Shown here in pieces: positions 1 through 11,117 of a stretch of 64,000 nt of DNA. Position 1 is the first letter of the stretch. Every line of letters begins with the position of its first letter. The DNA is from Branchiostoma floridae (Eukaryota; Chordata; Leptocardii; Amphioxiformes; Branchiostomatidae). The translations under genes were made by a program, and so were the position numbers. Below the pieces are notes generated by a model that saw only the letters and a list, made by a program, of their open reading frames with translations, made no database searches and was not told the DNA's origin. The DNA is taken from assembly GCF_000003815.2 (NCBI RefSeq), contig NC_049986.1, positions 1,263,477 to 1,327,476 of the forward strand, given 5' to 3'.

Positions 1-291
1 ATAGGCAAACACTCCCTCCATCCAGCTGTCTCACACTGAGTATAACCCAAACCATTTTCAGCACAGGCAGCTACCCAGAGAAGCAAGAATAACAAAGCTG
101 TGTTCTCCTTCGCACCGCCTCTCACACACATTCCAGCTGTATATCCCAACATTTTATCCGAAGTACACTTACCTGCAGATCCGTGAGTTGTGAACTTCCC
201 CAGCGTTTTCGGTACATAACAAGATTTACGCCACCGGTGCAACGACGCGTGTGGACACAGTGCCGCTTTATTTGCTACTGGATTGACTACG

Positions 292-560
292 TAGTTTTAT
301 GTTTATATGAATTTAAAGCAGCAAGAAGGAATGCTTTTGTGTACAATATAATTGTTAGCGCAGGCAAATCTATTATTTGCCAAAAGAATGATTTTTAATG
401 GTATGTTTATATGGATTTAGAGCGCCGAAAAGGAATGCTTTGTTGTACAATATTATTGCAAGCGCTGGCAGATATATTATTTTCCAGAAGAATCAATGGT
501 TAGTTTTATGTTTATGTGTACATATAGCACCGAAAAAGAATGCTTTTTATCTTCGCCAAG
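292..560. repeat. Degenerate ~105-bp tandem repeat, 3 copies
   Basis: Three head-to-tail copies share the core aaaaggaatgcttt, then tgtacaatattattgcaagc, then a tttgccaaaagaa-like end. The same unit recurs four times at 2545-2935. Short open frames across it (183-607) follow the repeat and are not credible genes. Confidence 0.8.
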
Positions 561-606
561 AAGATTTTCTTTTTATGATCAGTTGTGCTATAGTGGACCA
601 GCTGTG

Positions 607-1129
607 ATGTGGGTGTTTATTGAGGTTGATAGCATAGTTCGAGACGTTGTGCATAAATCTTCATAATATCTAGTATCTGAGTAGCGGTTGCAGTACTAGG
701 AAGTGCACTTCGAACATGGCCCACCTGGCGTTTCCCTATGGTATTTCAGCGGACTGTATATGTTTGTGCTTTTGTTTCTTTGTTTGTTAACAACACGAGT
801 CCAGAATCGTAGGACGTTTCTTCAAGATGTATGATGGATTGGTAGGGTTGCATAAAAAATGATAATGGCCTTCTAGCGGCGTGTTACGGTACCGCAGTGG
901 GGTGGAGAAGTTGGAAGTACAACTACACCTACGTGCGAGTTTCATACTTTTATAAGTGGATATGTCTTGGGGCAGGGTGTTACTGTGAGAATAGTAAGCT
1001 GGAGCCCCTGGCGGCTTGTTTAGAACTGCAGTGGGCGGTTTTGTTGTTATCCGGTAGATAATAAGAATATATACACACATTGTTAAAGAGAAGACTGGCT
1101 GATATGTATATGTTTAAACATTCTTTCAT
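607..1129. other. Intergenic, no recognised feature
   Basis: I see no recognisable domain, exon pair or RNA gene. A 97-codon minus-strand frame (787-1080) has no family signature and is not called. Confidence 0.5.
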
Positions 1130-1665
1130 GAATCGTCTGTAGATAATGGCAAGTTAAGATTTTACCATAGTGTCAAATCTAAATACTCGATGGAAAACTA
1201 CTTGAATCATAATGAGTTTGATGAAAGATCCGCCATATGTAAAATAAGAATTTGTGCACACCAATTAAAAATAGAGAGGGGTCGTTATAGAAAGCTACCT
1301 GTCCACGATAGTTTATGTAAATGTTTCCTAATGGATGCAATGGAAAATGAAACCCACTTCATTAGTCAGTGCCCTCACTACGAGGCCAAAATAAACAAAA
1401 TCAAAATGTTGCCCTAATTTCATCCAGCTTGAGAGGTCAGCAAAAGACTACATTTTTACTTAAATCACAATACACACTTATTTTGCAGAAAGTCGGAGAA
1501 TTCATTAACCACTGCCTTCAAAGAAGAAGTCAAACCCTACAATAGTAAATTTAGCACCTTGTAGTAGATTAGAAACCAAATGTTATGTACTGAATGACTA
1601 CTATTACTATGAGAGTGTACGTGCAATTAGCCTTCGGGCATGATTTGGAAAATAAACTCAATCTA
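1130..1665 (+). pseudogene. Decayed LINE (non-LTR retrotransposon) 3' end
   Basis: Reading from about 1136 gives a frame with KLRFYHSVKSKY, then ICAHQLKIERGRYRKLP, then MENETHFISQCPHYE. This is the arrangement of the C-terminal zinc-knuckle region that follows reverse transcriptase in many animal LINE ORF2 proteins: RxxxHxLxIExGRY, C..C, ENExHF..CPxY. The frame stops at 1417. A shifted frame around 1490-1545 continues with VGEFINHCLQRRSQTLQ and a stop, the usual C-terminus. Downstream, gcaattagccttcgggcatg and aataaa (about 1622-1656) match the tail of a second remnant near 39500. The first Cys of the knuckle is degraded. It is 5'-truncated and inactive. Confidence 0.75.
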
Positions 1666-1960
1666 AGTATCTTTGGGAGGGAATAATTTGAGCAGATGGT
1701 GCTGGATGTGCATTGTAATTGTAATTGTACACACCTTAGTTTGTGATCAACATCAGTACAGACGTACAGTCAAGAATATGGAGGAATTATGAGGAAAAGG
1801 AGTAATTTAATTCAAATTTAGAAAATTAGATGATGACAGGTTTGCGATGGCAAATCCCTATAGTGTGTTATTTTTGTGGCACGTTGTTTGTTTGTTTGCG
1901 GGTGCCATCCACTTTTTGCACCCCTCTAAGTCACAAGTGTATATATGATGGGAAGGAACA
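1666..1960. other. Intergenic, no recognised feature
   Basis: AT-rich sequence without recognisable coding or structural signals. Confidence 0.4.
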
Positions 1961-1967
1961 GTGATTT

Positions 1968-2500
1968 AAGTTACTGTAAATGCAGAAACTTTCGTGGTGG
2001 GTTTATGTTCTTGATTTTCGCGGTGGCCACTTCACCACCATCACAAAACCACCGCGGATATTTCCCCTCTGTCTTCTACTTGTGCCGCCTATGGCTCCCC
2101 CTTCTAGGTTCATGTACGTACTATACACTGTAACAGCGTTGTAATGATGAAATATTTTAGGTACTTGCTACTTGACACATATTATCCATGTTATGTACTG
2201 TACTACACCGTGATAGAAATGTGGTATCCAGAGGGTTGGATAAGCGACATTTGATCTCACCAACACTGTCAAAGTAAAAACCGGACTGTTCTGTCCGTTA
2301 ATAGAGTTCTTTACCTTACAGAGTAACCAGTAAGTGGTTTCCGACTGAAGGTTCGTAGAGGCGCCCTTTTTAAGTATGTGACTATAGTACAGTAATGTAA
2401 ATGCATTTAAGTTCGCAGGATGGCGATGCCAAGAACTGAAAACCACCACGAACACTCCGTTTTCCCGCTAACGCAACGCGAAATTAAATCCATAGGCCCA
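1968..2500. repeat. MITE-like dispersed repeat with GCGGTGG/CCACCGCG ends
   Basis: The left part (tactgtaaatgcagaaactt, then ttcgtggtggg) is echoed by complementary accaccgcgg at about 2048 and by accaccacgaac and acgcgaaattaaat at 2440-2490. This is the look of a non-autonomous foldback transposon with internal disruption. Exact ends were not determined. Confidence 0.45.
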
Positions 2501-2544
2501 GCGAACTTAATACATTTTGCAAAGATATGGGTTTGTGGAACTCT

Positions 2545-2935
2545 ACTTAGTTTTATGTTTAGATGAATTTAGAGCACCGAAAAGGAATGCTTTTTTGTAC
2601 AATATTATTGCAAGCGCTGCCAAAACGATTATTTGCCAAAAGAATGAATACTTAATATCATGTTTATATGAATTTAGAGCAGCAATAAGGAATGCCTTTT
2701 TTGTCCAATATTATTGCAAGCGCTGCCAGATCTATCATTTTCAAGAGGAACGCCTAGTACTTAGTTTTATGTTTATATAAATTTAGAGCACCGAAAAGGA
2801 ATGCTACATTTTGTACAATATTATTGCAAGCGCCGATAAAACTATTATTTGCCAAAAGAAAGACTGCTTAATATTATCTTTATATGAATTTAGAGCAACG
2901 GTAAGGAATGCTTTTATGTACAATATTATCAAAAA
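2545..2935. repeat. ~107-bp tandem repeat, 4 copies
   Basis: Four copies of the unit seen at 292-560, with the aaggaatgct core near 2580, 2687, 2794 and 2902. The two arrays are in the same orientation 2.2 kb apart. Confidence 0.8.
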
Positions 2936-3375
2936 CGGGTGACGCAACAGATACCACCTGCGCCTAGATGGTGGGATTTTACATTTGCAGTTTGGGAGTG
3001 GCTGCGTTAGGAAAGACTCAGACTATACTTGTTGAATCAGTTGTAAAACTTACTTTTCTCCATATCTCTGATGTTTTGCACCCCATATGAAAGTGGCATC
3101 ATTGCTCGATAGCTGTTTTGAGCCTAAACAAGGGTTCTGATTAGGGGAGGTCTATCTGCGAACTAGCCGTTAATAAATCCTTGCAAAGTTTGATGAAAGT
3201 GGACAGAGTGGGCTAGCATCTGATTGCAAGTTTCTATGGCTTGAAGTTTTGGTTCTTGAGATAATGAAACATTTTTTCCTCAATTTTCCTACAGAATTAT
3301 ATGTAGTACTGGGTGGGAAAATGTAACTTTGTTGTCACCCCTACCCCCCCCCCCTACTTTTTCTGCTAATGGTAC

Positions 3376-3517
3376 AGTCAGCACCAAGGACGGGGACAAC
3401 AGCAGGCGGTGGCAGGAGTATTGGGGCCGATGTCTGGACCAGGAGGCTCCCACCTACGCGTTCGACCTTGTAGGCTACGTGTGTGAGGAGGCTAGCACAT
3501 GGCTTCTTCCCCAGGGT
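3376..3517 (+). CDS. Possible partial exon truncated by assembly gap
   Basis: A GC-rich block in AT-rich flanks stays open from about 3376 to the N gap and encodes STKDGDNSRRWQEYWGRC, then DQEAPTYAFDLVGYVCEE. It is preceded by ctttttctgctaatggtacag, a plausible branch point and acceptor. Base composition and frame favour a real exon, but I recognise no family and the 3' end lies in the gap, so this is a weak call. It could also be part of the foldback element whose arm starts at 3618. Confidence 0.3.
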
Positions 3518-3617
3518 NNNNNNNNNNNNNNNNNNNNNNNNNNNNNNNNNNNNNNNNNNNNNNNNNNNNNNNNNNNNNNNNNNNNNNNNNNNNNNNNNNN
3601 NNNNNNNNNNNNNNNNN
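3518..3617. other. Assembly gap (100 N)
   Basis: Run of N of round length, so size is probably nominal. It abuts the left arm of an inverted repeat (3618-3720), a structure that often breaks assemblies. Confidence 0.99.
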
Positions 3618-4492
3618 GATTTGATTATATGGATGACATCCGCGCTCGCACCAATTTTGGGCCATTTAAAAAAAAAGTTTTGGACCACACAGTAAATTGT
3701 GCAAAGCAGCTGTAAAATGAGCACAAATATTCCGTAGATTGAAAAAAAAGTATCAGAAAATCGATAACTGATGCCATAGAATACCAAAATAAATATCAAA
3801 AGTCAAAGAATAAGATGTGAAAGGACCGAAAGAAAGAAAAAAAGGATTTGGTAGGGGTTTGTACATGTACCAGTAAATTCACGATAGGTCCCGTTCAGGT
3901 CCAGAGGATCATTTCCAGGTGGACGTGAACCTGGACCTGATTGTCTGTGGAAACTTGAGAACTGATAATACTCAAAACAATGGTAATTGGTCAATTTTGC
4001 TACAAAGGAATCTCTACAGAGGATCATTGGACTACCACTGGCATTTTAAAATCCCATCTTCATGTAATAAAGGCTAACTGTCTCTGTGCCTTTGCCTGTA
4101 GAAACTTGGTACAAGTGACTATAACCTCTACTCACTTCGCTTTTGTTGTCTTTTTGGCCTGGTAAGACCCCAAACACCCGCCGACATAGTGTGTCCATTT
4201 TGCAATTGGCGAACCCCTTTCTTCTGATTTTTTTCAGGTCTGTTCATTTCAGATTTGTCCAAGAAGAAAAAAAATGTTTTGCACCCGTATGATGTACTGG
4301 TCGCAACATCTAACTGTTAGTATATCATACTATGTGTTTGTAGTCCTATGTTCAACCTTCCTGGCCACTTTGATTACATACTGAAGCCAACTTTTTTTTT
4401 TTTGGCCAAACTTTTTTTTTATTCGCTCGCTCGCATCAATTTTGGAGTTCCCGGAGGATGTCATCCATATAATAAAATCAACATGGCCTAAC
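3618..4492. mobile_element. Foldback/TIR element, ~0.9 kb, left end lost in gap
   Basis: The left arm (ttatatggatgacatccgcg, then a caccaattttggg core) is the reverse complement of the right arm at about 4420-4492 (gcatcaattttggagttccc, then ggatgtcatccatataataa). The right tip reads atggcctaa. The same tip and the same ATGGATGACATC subterminal block occur in the TIR element at 12502-13035 and in a single arm at 60600-60676, so these are one family. I see no transposase frame, so it is presumably non-autonomous. Confidence 0.65.
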
Positions 4493-4666
4493 TAATGTCG
4501 AGCTGTAGACCCTAGACAACAACGCCTCCTGGCGACTTGACTAACAAGCACACCCAATGTTATAAGCAAAATTTATGACTGCATGAAAATTGTGAATTTC
4601 CTTTACCTTAGGAAATCTGTACAAATTCGTATAGTAGGAGGACGCTAAACAGTTACTGTCGGAATC

Positions 4667-4983
4667 GTGCCAGGTACGCTACTACATACCGACAGCCGGT
4701 GTAACTGCATCAATGGTTGGTTCGGCAGGCACTGCTACATTCCCTGTCCCACTGGTCTGTACGGATGGAGATGTCGGCACGATCGTGGCTGTAAGAACAA
4801 CGCCACGTGCCAGTCTGACGTCTGCGAATCGCTCACGGTGACGATGCCGCGCGAAACGTTCTTGTCAGCGATTATGACATGACTAAACTTGCTGACTTTG
4901 ATTTGGCCCATGACGTGTACACAGCTACTGCTTACGTCTCCTCAGACCATGACAAATGGGCCGCCAAACTTTTGCCCCTGAAG
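4667..4983 (+). pseudogene. EGF-like / receptor tyrosine kinase pseudogene fragment
   Basis: Frame 1 (4667-4818) encodes a cysteine-rich EGF-type segment: CNCINGWFGRHCYIPCP, then GLYGWRCRHDRGCKNNATC. At about 4819 the homology jumps to another frame (4819-4983), which encodes a protein-kinase catalytic and activation segment. AHGDDAARNVLV corresponds to subdomain VIb (HRDxAARN), KLADFDLAHDVY to DFG, and KWAAKLLPLK leads to a TGA where tyrosine kinases have Trp-Met. HRD is now HGD and DFG is now DFD, and no N-lobe lies between the EGF segment and the loop. The AARN loop points to a tyrosine kinase. Juxtaposed ectodomain and kinase without intron, plus a frame change and a stop, indicate a rearranged or processed pseudogene. 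Confidence 0.7.
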
Positions 4984-5701
4984 TGAATGTCTCTAGCTAG
5001 AGTGGCTGGAGTCCTTCCAGAAATCCTCTAGAAACTTCCTACGACTGCCTTAGTCTTCCGTTTACACTGGAACTGGGACCCTGCAGACTTCTGCGGATTA
5101 ATAGTGCACTTCTCAACTACCATAAACATGCTGGAAACCTCTTTCGACTGCCCCAGTCTCTTCCGATCGTTGCAGACAACGCCATTGTTACAGGTTCATT
5201 AGATTGAATGAAGTCGAGACGATACGTGCAAATCACAATCCTTTTTTTATTTGCCACTTCTCTCCAAACGGCAAGATCTTCCCAGTCTCTCTCCTCTGGA
5301 TCTCCAATCAGACTCCCCGTCTGACCTACTTCCCTCAGTCTCCACTCCTATCTGAACAGGGGCTGGTTCACTAACCTTTTGGGGGGATACCTTACCAACT
5401 GCTTTTCTCATGTATAGCACTACTCTACTCTAAACTTACAACACATTCCCACGGCTCAGTGTTTTTTAAACAACGCTTCTAGTTCCAACCAAGTACCGGA
5501 CGTGACGATAGTAACTACTATGCTGTAATTCAGTTCCCGTTATTTTTGGACAGTGGAGCCATGTAGTGAGTACACGGCTGAATTAAGTAGCGGTAAATCA
5601 TAACCCACCTTTAAGTTTTTAAAGAAAAAAAATAATCGAGCTTAATATGTAATTTTTTTCTAATGTGTAAGAATATGTACATGTTATACTCACACAGTTA
5701 T
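4984..5701. other. Intergenic; short imperfect direct repeat
   Basis: Two related stretches (cctctagaaacttcctacga near 5029 and cctctttcgactgccccagt near 5139) repeat about 110 bp apart. Otherwise this is the 3' flank of the minus-strand zinc-finger gene. I see no clear AATAAA of the kind found in the other copies. Confidence 0.35.
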
Positions 5702-6865
5702 TTACACACTTTCACCGATGTGAGTTTTCATATGCGCACGAAGACTACGTGAATGACGATAGCTTTTGTTGCACTTTTCACACGTGTATGGTGTCTCGCC
5801 AGTGTGAGTCCGCATGTGACTCTTCAAATTCGACAACTGAATGAACTGTTTACTGCACTCCTCACACTTGTACGGTTTTTCACCAGTGTGTGTCCGTATG
5901 TGCCTCTTAAGATTAGTCAACTGACTGAACTGTTTGCTGCACTTCTCGCATCTGTACGGTTTTTCCCCTGTGTGAGTCCGTGTATGTCTTTTAAAATGAG
6001 TCGGGTCACTGAATTGCTTGTTGCACTCCTCACATGTGTACGGTTTCTCACCCGTGTGAGTCCGCATGTGTTTCTTTAGACTAGACAGTTTGGCAAACTG
6101 CTTGCTGCATGCCTCACATCTATACGGTTTCTCATCCGTGTGAGTTCTCATGTGATTTTGCAGGATACCAAGTCTACTGAACTGCTTGCAACATGCCTCA
6201 CACCTGTATGGGTTTTCCCCAGTGTGAGTCCGCACGTGAGCCTTCAGATGAGCTGCCTGACTGAAGCGCTTGTTGCAATATTCACACTCGTATGGTCTCT
6301 CACCGGTGTGAGTTCTCATGTAGTCCTCCACATTAGATTGTTGACTAAACCGTTTCCCACAATAATCACACTCGTATGGTCTCTCACCAGTGTGAGTATG
6401 CATATGTATTTTCAGGGTACCAAGCCTACTGAACTGCTTGCTGCATTCCTCACATCTATACGGTTTCTCACCCGTGTGAGCTCTCATGTGTATTTTTAGG
6501 ATATGAAGCCTACTGAACTTCTTGTAGCATGCCTCACACCTGTAAGGGTTTTCCCCTGTGTGAGTCCGCATGTGAGCCTTCAGATGGGATGACTGACTGA
6601 AGCACTTGTTGCAATATTCACACTCGTACGGTCTCTCACCGGTGTGAGTTCTCATGTGGTCTTTCAGATTACATAGCTTAATAAACCATTTCCCGCAATC
6701 ATCACGCTGGTATGGTCTCTCACCTGTGTGAGTTCGCAGGTGTTGATTTAGGCTACTTTTGAAGGGAAACTCCTTCTCACAATAGCTGCACTTGTGGGTA
6801 CGGGGAGAATCCTGTCCACCCTCTCCCTCCATTTGTTTCAGATGAGATCCGGCTGTGGTCGCCAT
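5702..6865 (-). CDS. C2H2 zinc-finger protein, 13 fingers
   Basis: The 387-residue protein has a short leader (MATTAGSHLKQMEGEGG) and then thirteen 28-residue fingers from about residue 24 to the C-terminus, joined by TGE[KR]P linkers. It is presumably a nuclear sequence-specific DNA-binding protein. No KRAB, BTB, SCAN or ZAD domain is present. Finger 2 has lost its first Cys (YQRDDC) and finger 6 its first His (EDYMRTH), so about 11 fingers should fold. The ATG at 6863-6865 is chosen because it matches MATP/MATT of the paralogues and lies 19 nt past a good acceptor (tcttgcag, exon starting 6884). A three-codon extension has no ATG. It is head to head with the 13598 gene. It uses more EY[CN] and GEN[P] variants than the others, so it is the most divergent copy. 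Confidence 0.92.
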   Translation of the reverse strand: MATTAGSHLKQMEGEGGQDSPRTHKCSYCEKEFPFKSSLNQHLRTHTGERPYQRDDCGKWFIKLCNLKDHMRTHTGERPYECEYCNKCFSQSSHLKAHMRTHTGENPYRCEACYKKFSRLHILKIHMRAHTGEKPYRCEECSKQFSRLGTLKIHMHTHTGERPYECDYCGKRFSQQSNVEDYMRTHTGERPYECEYCNKRFSQAAHLKAHVRTHTGENPYRCEACCKQFSRLGILQNHMRTHTDEKPYRCEACSKQFAKLSSLKKHMRTHTGEKPYTCEECNKQFSDPTHFKRHTRTHTGEKPYRCEKCSKQFSQLTNLKRHIRTHTGEKPYKCEECSKQFIQLSNLKSHMRTHTGETPYTCEKCNKSYRHSRSLRAHMKTHIGESV

Positions 6866-8064
6866 GTTGGTCAAACTCGAGATGCTGCAAGACTAAAGAA
6901 AAGAACCAACTAATTACCTCGATGCGACAAGATGAAAGTTTTAGCTTATCGACTGAAAAAAAACTATACCTGCTGTATTACATATAACCTGCCAATAAAA
7001 TGTTCCTCGACCGCTGATTTTCTGTAATTAACATAATCCAGGCACTACAGCAAATACATTAAACACAATAGCCAGTTGGAGGGGAAATTTGGGTATTTCC
7101 GGACACGCGCAGATGGCCTACTTTCAAAATGATTAGGTACCATTGGCAAAAGTGCCTGTAGAATTTTTTTCTTGGGATATTTTTGGATTTTGGAGGTGAA
7201 TATTACAGTTAAGGGTTGTAACCTATTTATTGTGTTGAAGAAACTGATTTTTAGCAATATTTGTGGTTGCAATAGGTTCTAAACATTAGGTGTTTGGTGT
7301 TGTTTAGAGGCAGTGAAAAGGGTTCAAAAGGTCACCATCTATGTTTTGATCCCGTATAACGTAACTATGACGTAATTTTTTCCTTGTTCTGTCGTCGAAT
7401 TACACTTTAGAGGCCAGACAACCATGCTAATGTTAGTTTTTCATGTTCTCAAACCCAGGTAGGTGACTTTTTACAGCCTCTTTCTACTAATGATTCCCAT
7501 TGTTAAGAATAGTCAATGTAAAGACCAAAATTTGCCCTGCAGGTGTTTGAGTACCGATAAAACAGGTTCGGAAGACTCTGTTTGATAACAACATACCCCA
7601 GGGGGAATAGCCACCTTGATTTGCATGGAGAGAGAAAATGGTAAGAATGTCCCGACAAAATCTATGAAGCGCAGAACAGTACATGTAGACTACAAGCCGG
7701 AATATAAACGTATAGAATGCTAGTCGTACGTGGGCATTAGACAAAAGATGTACAGGACAAAAAGAAGATATACCTGAGTACATGTATTACCTACTATGTG
7801 TAGTGACCTATATAGTGAGATTCGGCATACCAACCAAGTGACCCGATCAACCAGGCCAGCATGCTATCACTTACTATAACAGGCTCACTGTAGACAGCGT
7901 GTCGAATGATACTTCCCTCCCAGACTTCTTGCCAGTTGGAGCAGAGAAAAAGATGTTTTAGATATCATAAAATTTTATCCATGTAAGAAAATAGCAGTAA
8001 TATAGCAAATGAACGTTAAAAAACACAGTTAGCAATTTTCGTCAAAAATGCCTGTCAACGAACG

Positions 8065-8078
8065 ATTGCCATGGCAAC
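8065..8078. promoter_or_regulatory. RFX X-box-like palindrome in intron 1
   Basis: ATTGCCATGGCAAC is one mismatch from the palindromic X-box GTTGCCATGGCAAC. The paralogous positions at 12039 and 49234 carry perfect X-boxes. Binding by RFX factors is inferred from the established consensus. Confidence 0.45.
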
Positions 8079-8399
8079 ACGAAAATCAATGCGATTATGT
8101 CAGTGTGACCTTAAAGTTCGCCGGCTATTAAGTGAGGAGAAGAGTTCAATTTCCAGGGGAGTTTGGACACAGTACTACTAGGGTTCATTGACCCGGGCAG
8201 CAGGGTAAAATTAGGGCAGGAGTCCACAATGATCCGTACCCTGTAATTAGTCGGTCTGGTGGAGGCTATTTTTAACTGGGTGTCATCTGCAAGATGGTTC
8301 ATTGTATCATTTATGTCACAATATTACATTTCATTTATCCATTTCTTTATACGGGCACAAAAGTATCTTTCGAATATACATAGTTTTGAACTTCGTAGA

Positions 8400-8700
8400 G
8401 CAATCACAAAAATAATATTACTTTCCACTTGCTCTAAAGACTTTGCTACGCTCTGTTCGATAGATTAATTCAACAACATTCTGGGAGGCGATTACCCTTA
8501 CTGTGTACAAGTAGGCAAATATATCTACGAAAGTTTATACCGTAGGACTAATAGTGTTAATGACATCCTAGAGCCAATATATTGACTTATTCATAACCGT
8601 AGATATCCATATATGTCAGTTTAGTTGTACTGTTAATAGTCGTCATAGACCTTAAGAAAGTCGCTGTACTTTTGTCATGACAATAAAGATTTCTCTATTT
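8400..8700 (+). pseudogene. LINE ORF2 C-terminal fragment and 3' tail
   Basis: Encodes KDFATLCSID, stop, then FNNILGGDYPYCVQVGKYIY and ESLYRRTNSVND, the C-terminus following the LINE zinc knuckle. It ends in gacaataaagatttctctat. Copies on the opposite strand at 11395-11790 and 48486-48845 show that the insertion predates the duplications. Confidence 0.7.
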
Positions 8701-8944
8701 ATTCCTTGAGTTGTTTCATCTTCTTATATCATAACATTCAAATTATGGCCTGTTTTCAGGTGTCTCTGGACACACAATAATCTCCTTGCTGAGACATTCA
8801 CACAAAAGATTACTAGTATTTAGGTCAACGAAAAATAGAAGTATCCTTCTTCAGTCCATTTTTGTGTAGCGCAATGTCCTAAATGCTCCGCAGGGAGTTT
8901 ATATTAGGAAACGCCTACAAAACACATAAATACTTTAAGGTCTT

Positions 8945-9304
8945 ACCTGTGTTTCTACACGTAAAGTGGGACGACGATTCTGGCATGCAGCTTGAGCTTT
9001 GTCCTTCTGTCTTATCTATTACCAGGACGTGGATAGATAATAGGGGTCAAAGTTCATATTGTGGGCCTGGTTACCCATCAAACGTACATTTTATTTCAGA
9101 TACCATTAGGTAGGGATTCCTTGTTTTCTCAAGGTTTTGTACAATTGTATCGGTATTTATGATATCTATATAGCTGTTATAACACACCAACTTTGCAGCC
9201 ACATACTCAGACTCCGTTGAACCATGTCCCCTAAACGCATAATGGAATGCGCCACACAATTTATTTTTTCTTGCCAAGCAAGTATGCAAATGTGTAGCCA
9301 TTGG
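8945..9304 (-). promoter_or_regulatory. Candidate promoter and untranslated exon 1 of the 5.7-kb ZNF gene
   Basis: On the minus strand, CCAAT (9304-9300) and ATTTGCAT (9291-9284, an inverted octamer) precede a short exon ending aaacacag|gtaaga (exon end 8947). The same order and spacing occur upstream of the 13598 and 50213 genes. Splicing to the acceptor at 6885-6887 would make a 2.06-kb intron. The exon is inferred; the motifs are visible. Confidence 0.5.
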
Positions 9305-9474
9305 TGACGGGATTCAATATATTTGGGGTCTGCACGGTCTTTTACGTACTAGGCAGCCTATTTTTATTACCCGTAATTCGTAGGGAAATCATCTTATCTG
9401 CGTAATTCGTAGCTAGGCGACCAAATTTACCGTAATTGCTTTCCTTGACTTAGCGTAATACTTAGGGGAAACTT

Positions 9475-9720
9475 TTCAGCAGACAACGACCACAATAACC
9501 AGAATAGTGGACACTATATCTTTTGAAAGGTCAGCAGACAATGGAGAAAAATTGCTGTCAAAGTAGCATGGTTCAGTCATGACCAAGTAGGGAATTATTA
9601 CATAAATGCACCAAAATTCAAAGGTCAGTTGTTTTGTCACACGTTAAGAGCAGAATGACTGATTAAGGTTTCAATTTCACGATTTAGATTTCAAAATCTT
9701 CATATCATCCCGGCCCTGGT
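9475..9720 (+). repeat. Block shared with 47085-47335
   Basis: Direct copy of the sequence just left of locus B (cagacaac, then accacaataacca, then tggagaaaaattgct, then gcaccaaaat). It marks the left limit of the A/B segmental duplication. The next 600 bp (9721-10330) have no counterpart in locus B, where only about 120 bp separate the blocks. Confidence 0.8.
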
Positions 9721-10943
9721 ATTAGGATAATCCATTAGGATAATTAGGAGATCTTAAAGCTATGCTATGGAAGATTTGGACAATACAAAAACAATTCCCT
9801 GCCATTTCTTTACATAGTAAGCTAAATTTACTCTTTAGCATTGGATATCAAGACTCAGTGAGAGAAGTTGCAACATCCACGCATCATACAAACATGGACG
9901 TGATCTTCCTACATGGACCTCCATGCTTCCTAAGGAAACATGCCTACATCTGGCTTATCACTGTGTTGTGTGCCTGACTGAACAGCGGGGTGTATGATGA
10001 AAGTTTCGAATTCACCATAGTTTTTTTCTAAAACTTAATCTTTGCAAAAATTTTTGCAGTATTGGATGGAATGTAACCTCATCTTATTAATATCACAAAA
10101 TAGACGAAGTGCATGATTATATCCTATGAAAAAGTGAGAGAAAAAACGAATGTTTTCAAAGAAGAAGATCTTGCTTGTTTTCCCCTGTAGCCATACTGTA
10201 GTGTGATTAACTGATCACCCCACCCCCTAGCTAGGGTGCCTTCCATAGGCCTGGAAGTTGTTGTTTATAGCAAGGAGGGTGTAATCTAGGTGGTCATTGA
10301 AAAAAAATTACGTAGTATACCTCAACTTTTTACCATTCATATTTCATATCAGCCCGATCTTACCACAGTTGATATCAGCGAACTATAACTTGTATTTCTA
10401 TCGCGTCAGTTTAAGCAAAGTGTCAATGAGACAGACTCATTTCAATAACGTCACTTGATCATATGGTTATAATATGAAAGCTGTACATGAAAGATTGCTA
10501 TCATGGATTAAGATCAACTTTGGCAATTGCTGACTTAAAAAAAAATTGACGAAAGCTTTCGTGGTACAAAAACCGTCATTTCGGGTCCTGGCCTATAGAC
10601 TAAACCTGGGTACCAGTCAAGACATCAAATGGAGGGGTTTCAAACTCCCTTTCATAACCTCCTTGATGTGTGGAAGAGCCAGGATGAGGCTTGGTACGCA
10701 CACAAAGCTATAAGAGTCTGCATGGGGGGGGGGGGGGATAACCGACAACGATTTACACTGAATTCAGAAGAACCCCTTACGTATTACGCTAAATTAATGA
10801 AGGCAATAACGCTAAATTTTGTCGCCTCGCTACGAATTACGTAGATAAGATGCTTTTCCCTTCGAATTACGGGAAATAAAAAAAGTCTGCCTACGCCTTA
10901 CGTAAAAGACCATGCAGATCCTCATCTGTATCAAATCCTGTCA

Positions 10944-11117
10944 CCAATGGCTACACATTTGCATACTTGCTTGGCGAGAAAATATAAATTGAGGTAATCA
11001 GGCGTATAATATGAACTTTGACCCATATTATGTATCCCCGCCCAGATAATAGATAAGACGGAAGGACAAAGCTCAAGCTGCCAGAATAGTCGTCCCGCTT
11101 TACGTGTGAAAACACAG
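10944..11117 (+). promoter_or_regulatory. Candidate promoter and untranslated exon 1 of the 13.6-kb ZNF gene
   Basis: CCAAT (10944-10948) and ATTTGCAT (10957-10964) are followed by AT-rich gcgtataatatgaac and a short exon ending aaacacag|gtaagacc at 11117/11118. The acceptor is cattcctgcag at 13574-13584, giving a 2.47-kb intron. The module is conserved at 8945-9304 (-) and 48065-48238. Confidence 0.5.

Larger units (their letters stand above)
7190..9468. repeat. Left arm of long inverted repeat (upstream of minus ZNF)
   Basis: This is the reverse complement, with indels, of about 10770-13445. Shared landmarks in mirror order are the cccgtataacgt / acgttatacggg block, the ttgccatggcaac X-box, the LINE fragment, the exon-1 donor, the octamer/CCAAT pair and the ttcgtag/ctacgaa-rich edge. 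The 12502-13035 element is absent from this arm. The spacer between the arms is about 1.3 kb. Confidence 0.85.

Noticed and set aside
183-607. Two consecutive plus-strand open frames of ~70 codons with similar peptides
   Set aside because: The similarity comes from the ~105-bp tandem repeat; no start context, domain or splice structure.
5753-6499. Plus-strand open frames with LTRV and SVSPHV-type repeats opposite the zinc-finger gene (also at 32441-33328, 45002-45547, 50372-50944, 56454-57236)
   Set aside because: Antisense of the repeated TGEKPY linkers and HMRTH codons gives long open frames automatically; they are shadows.
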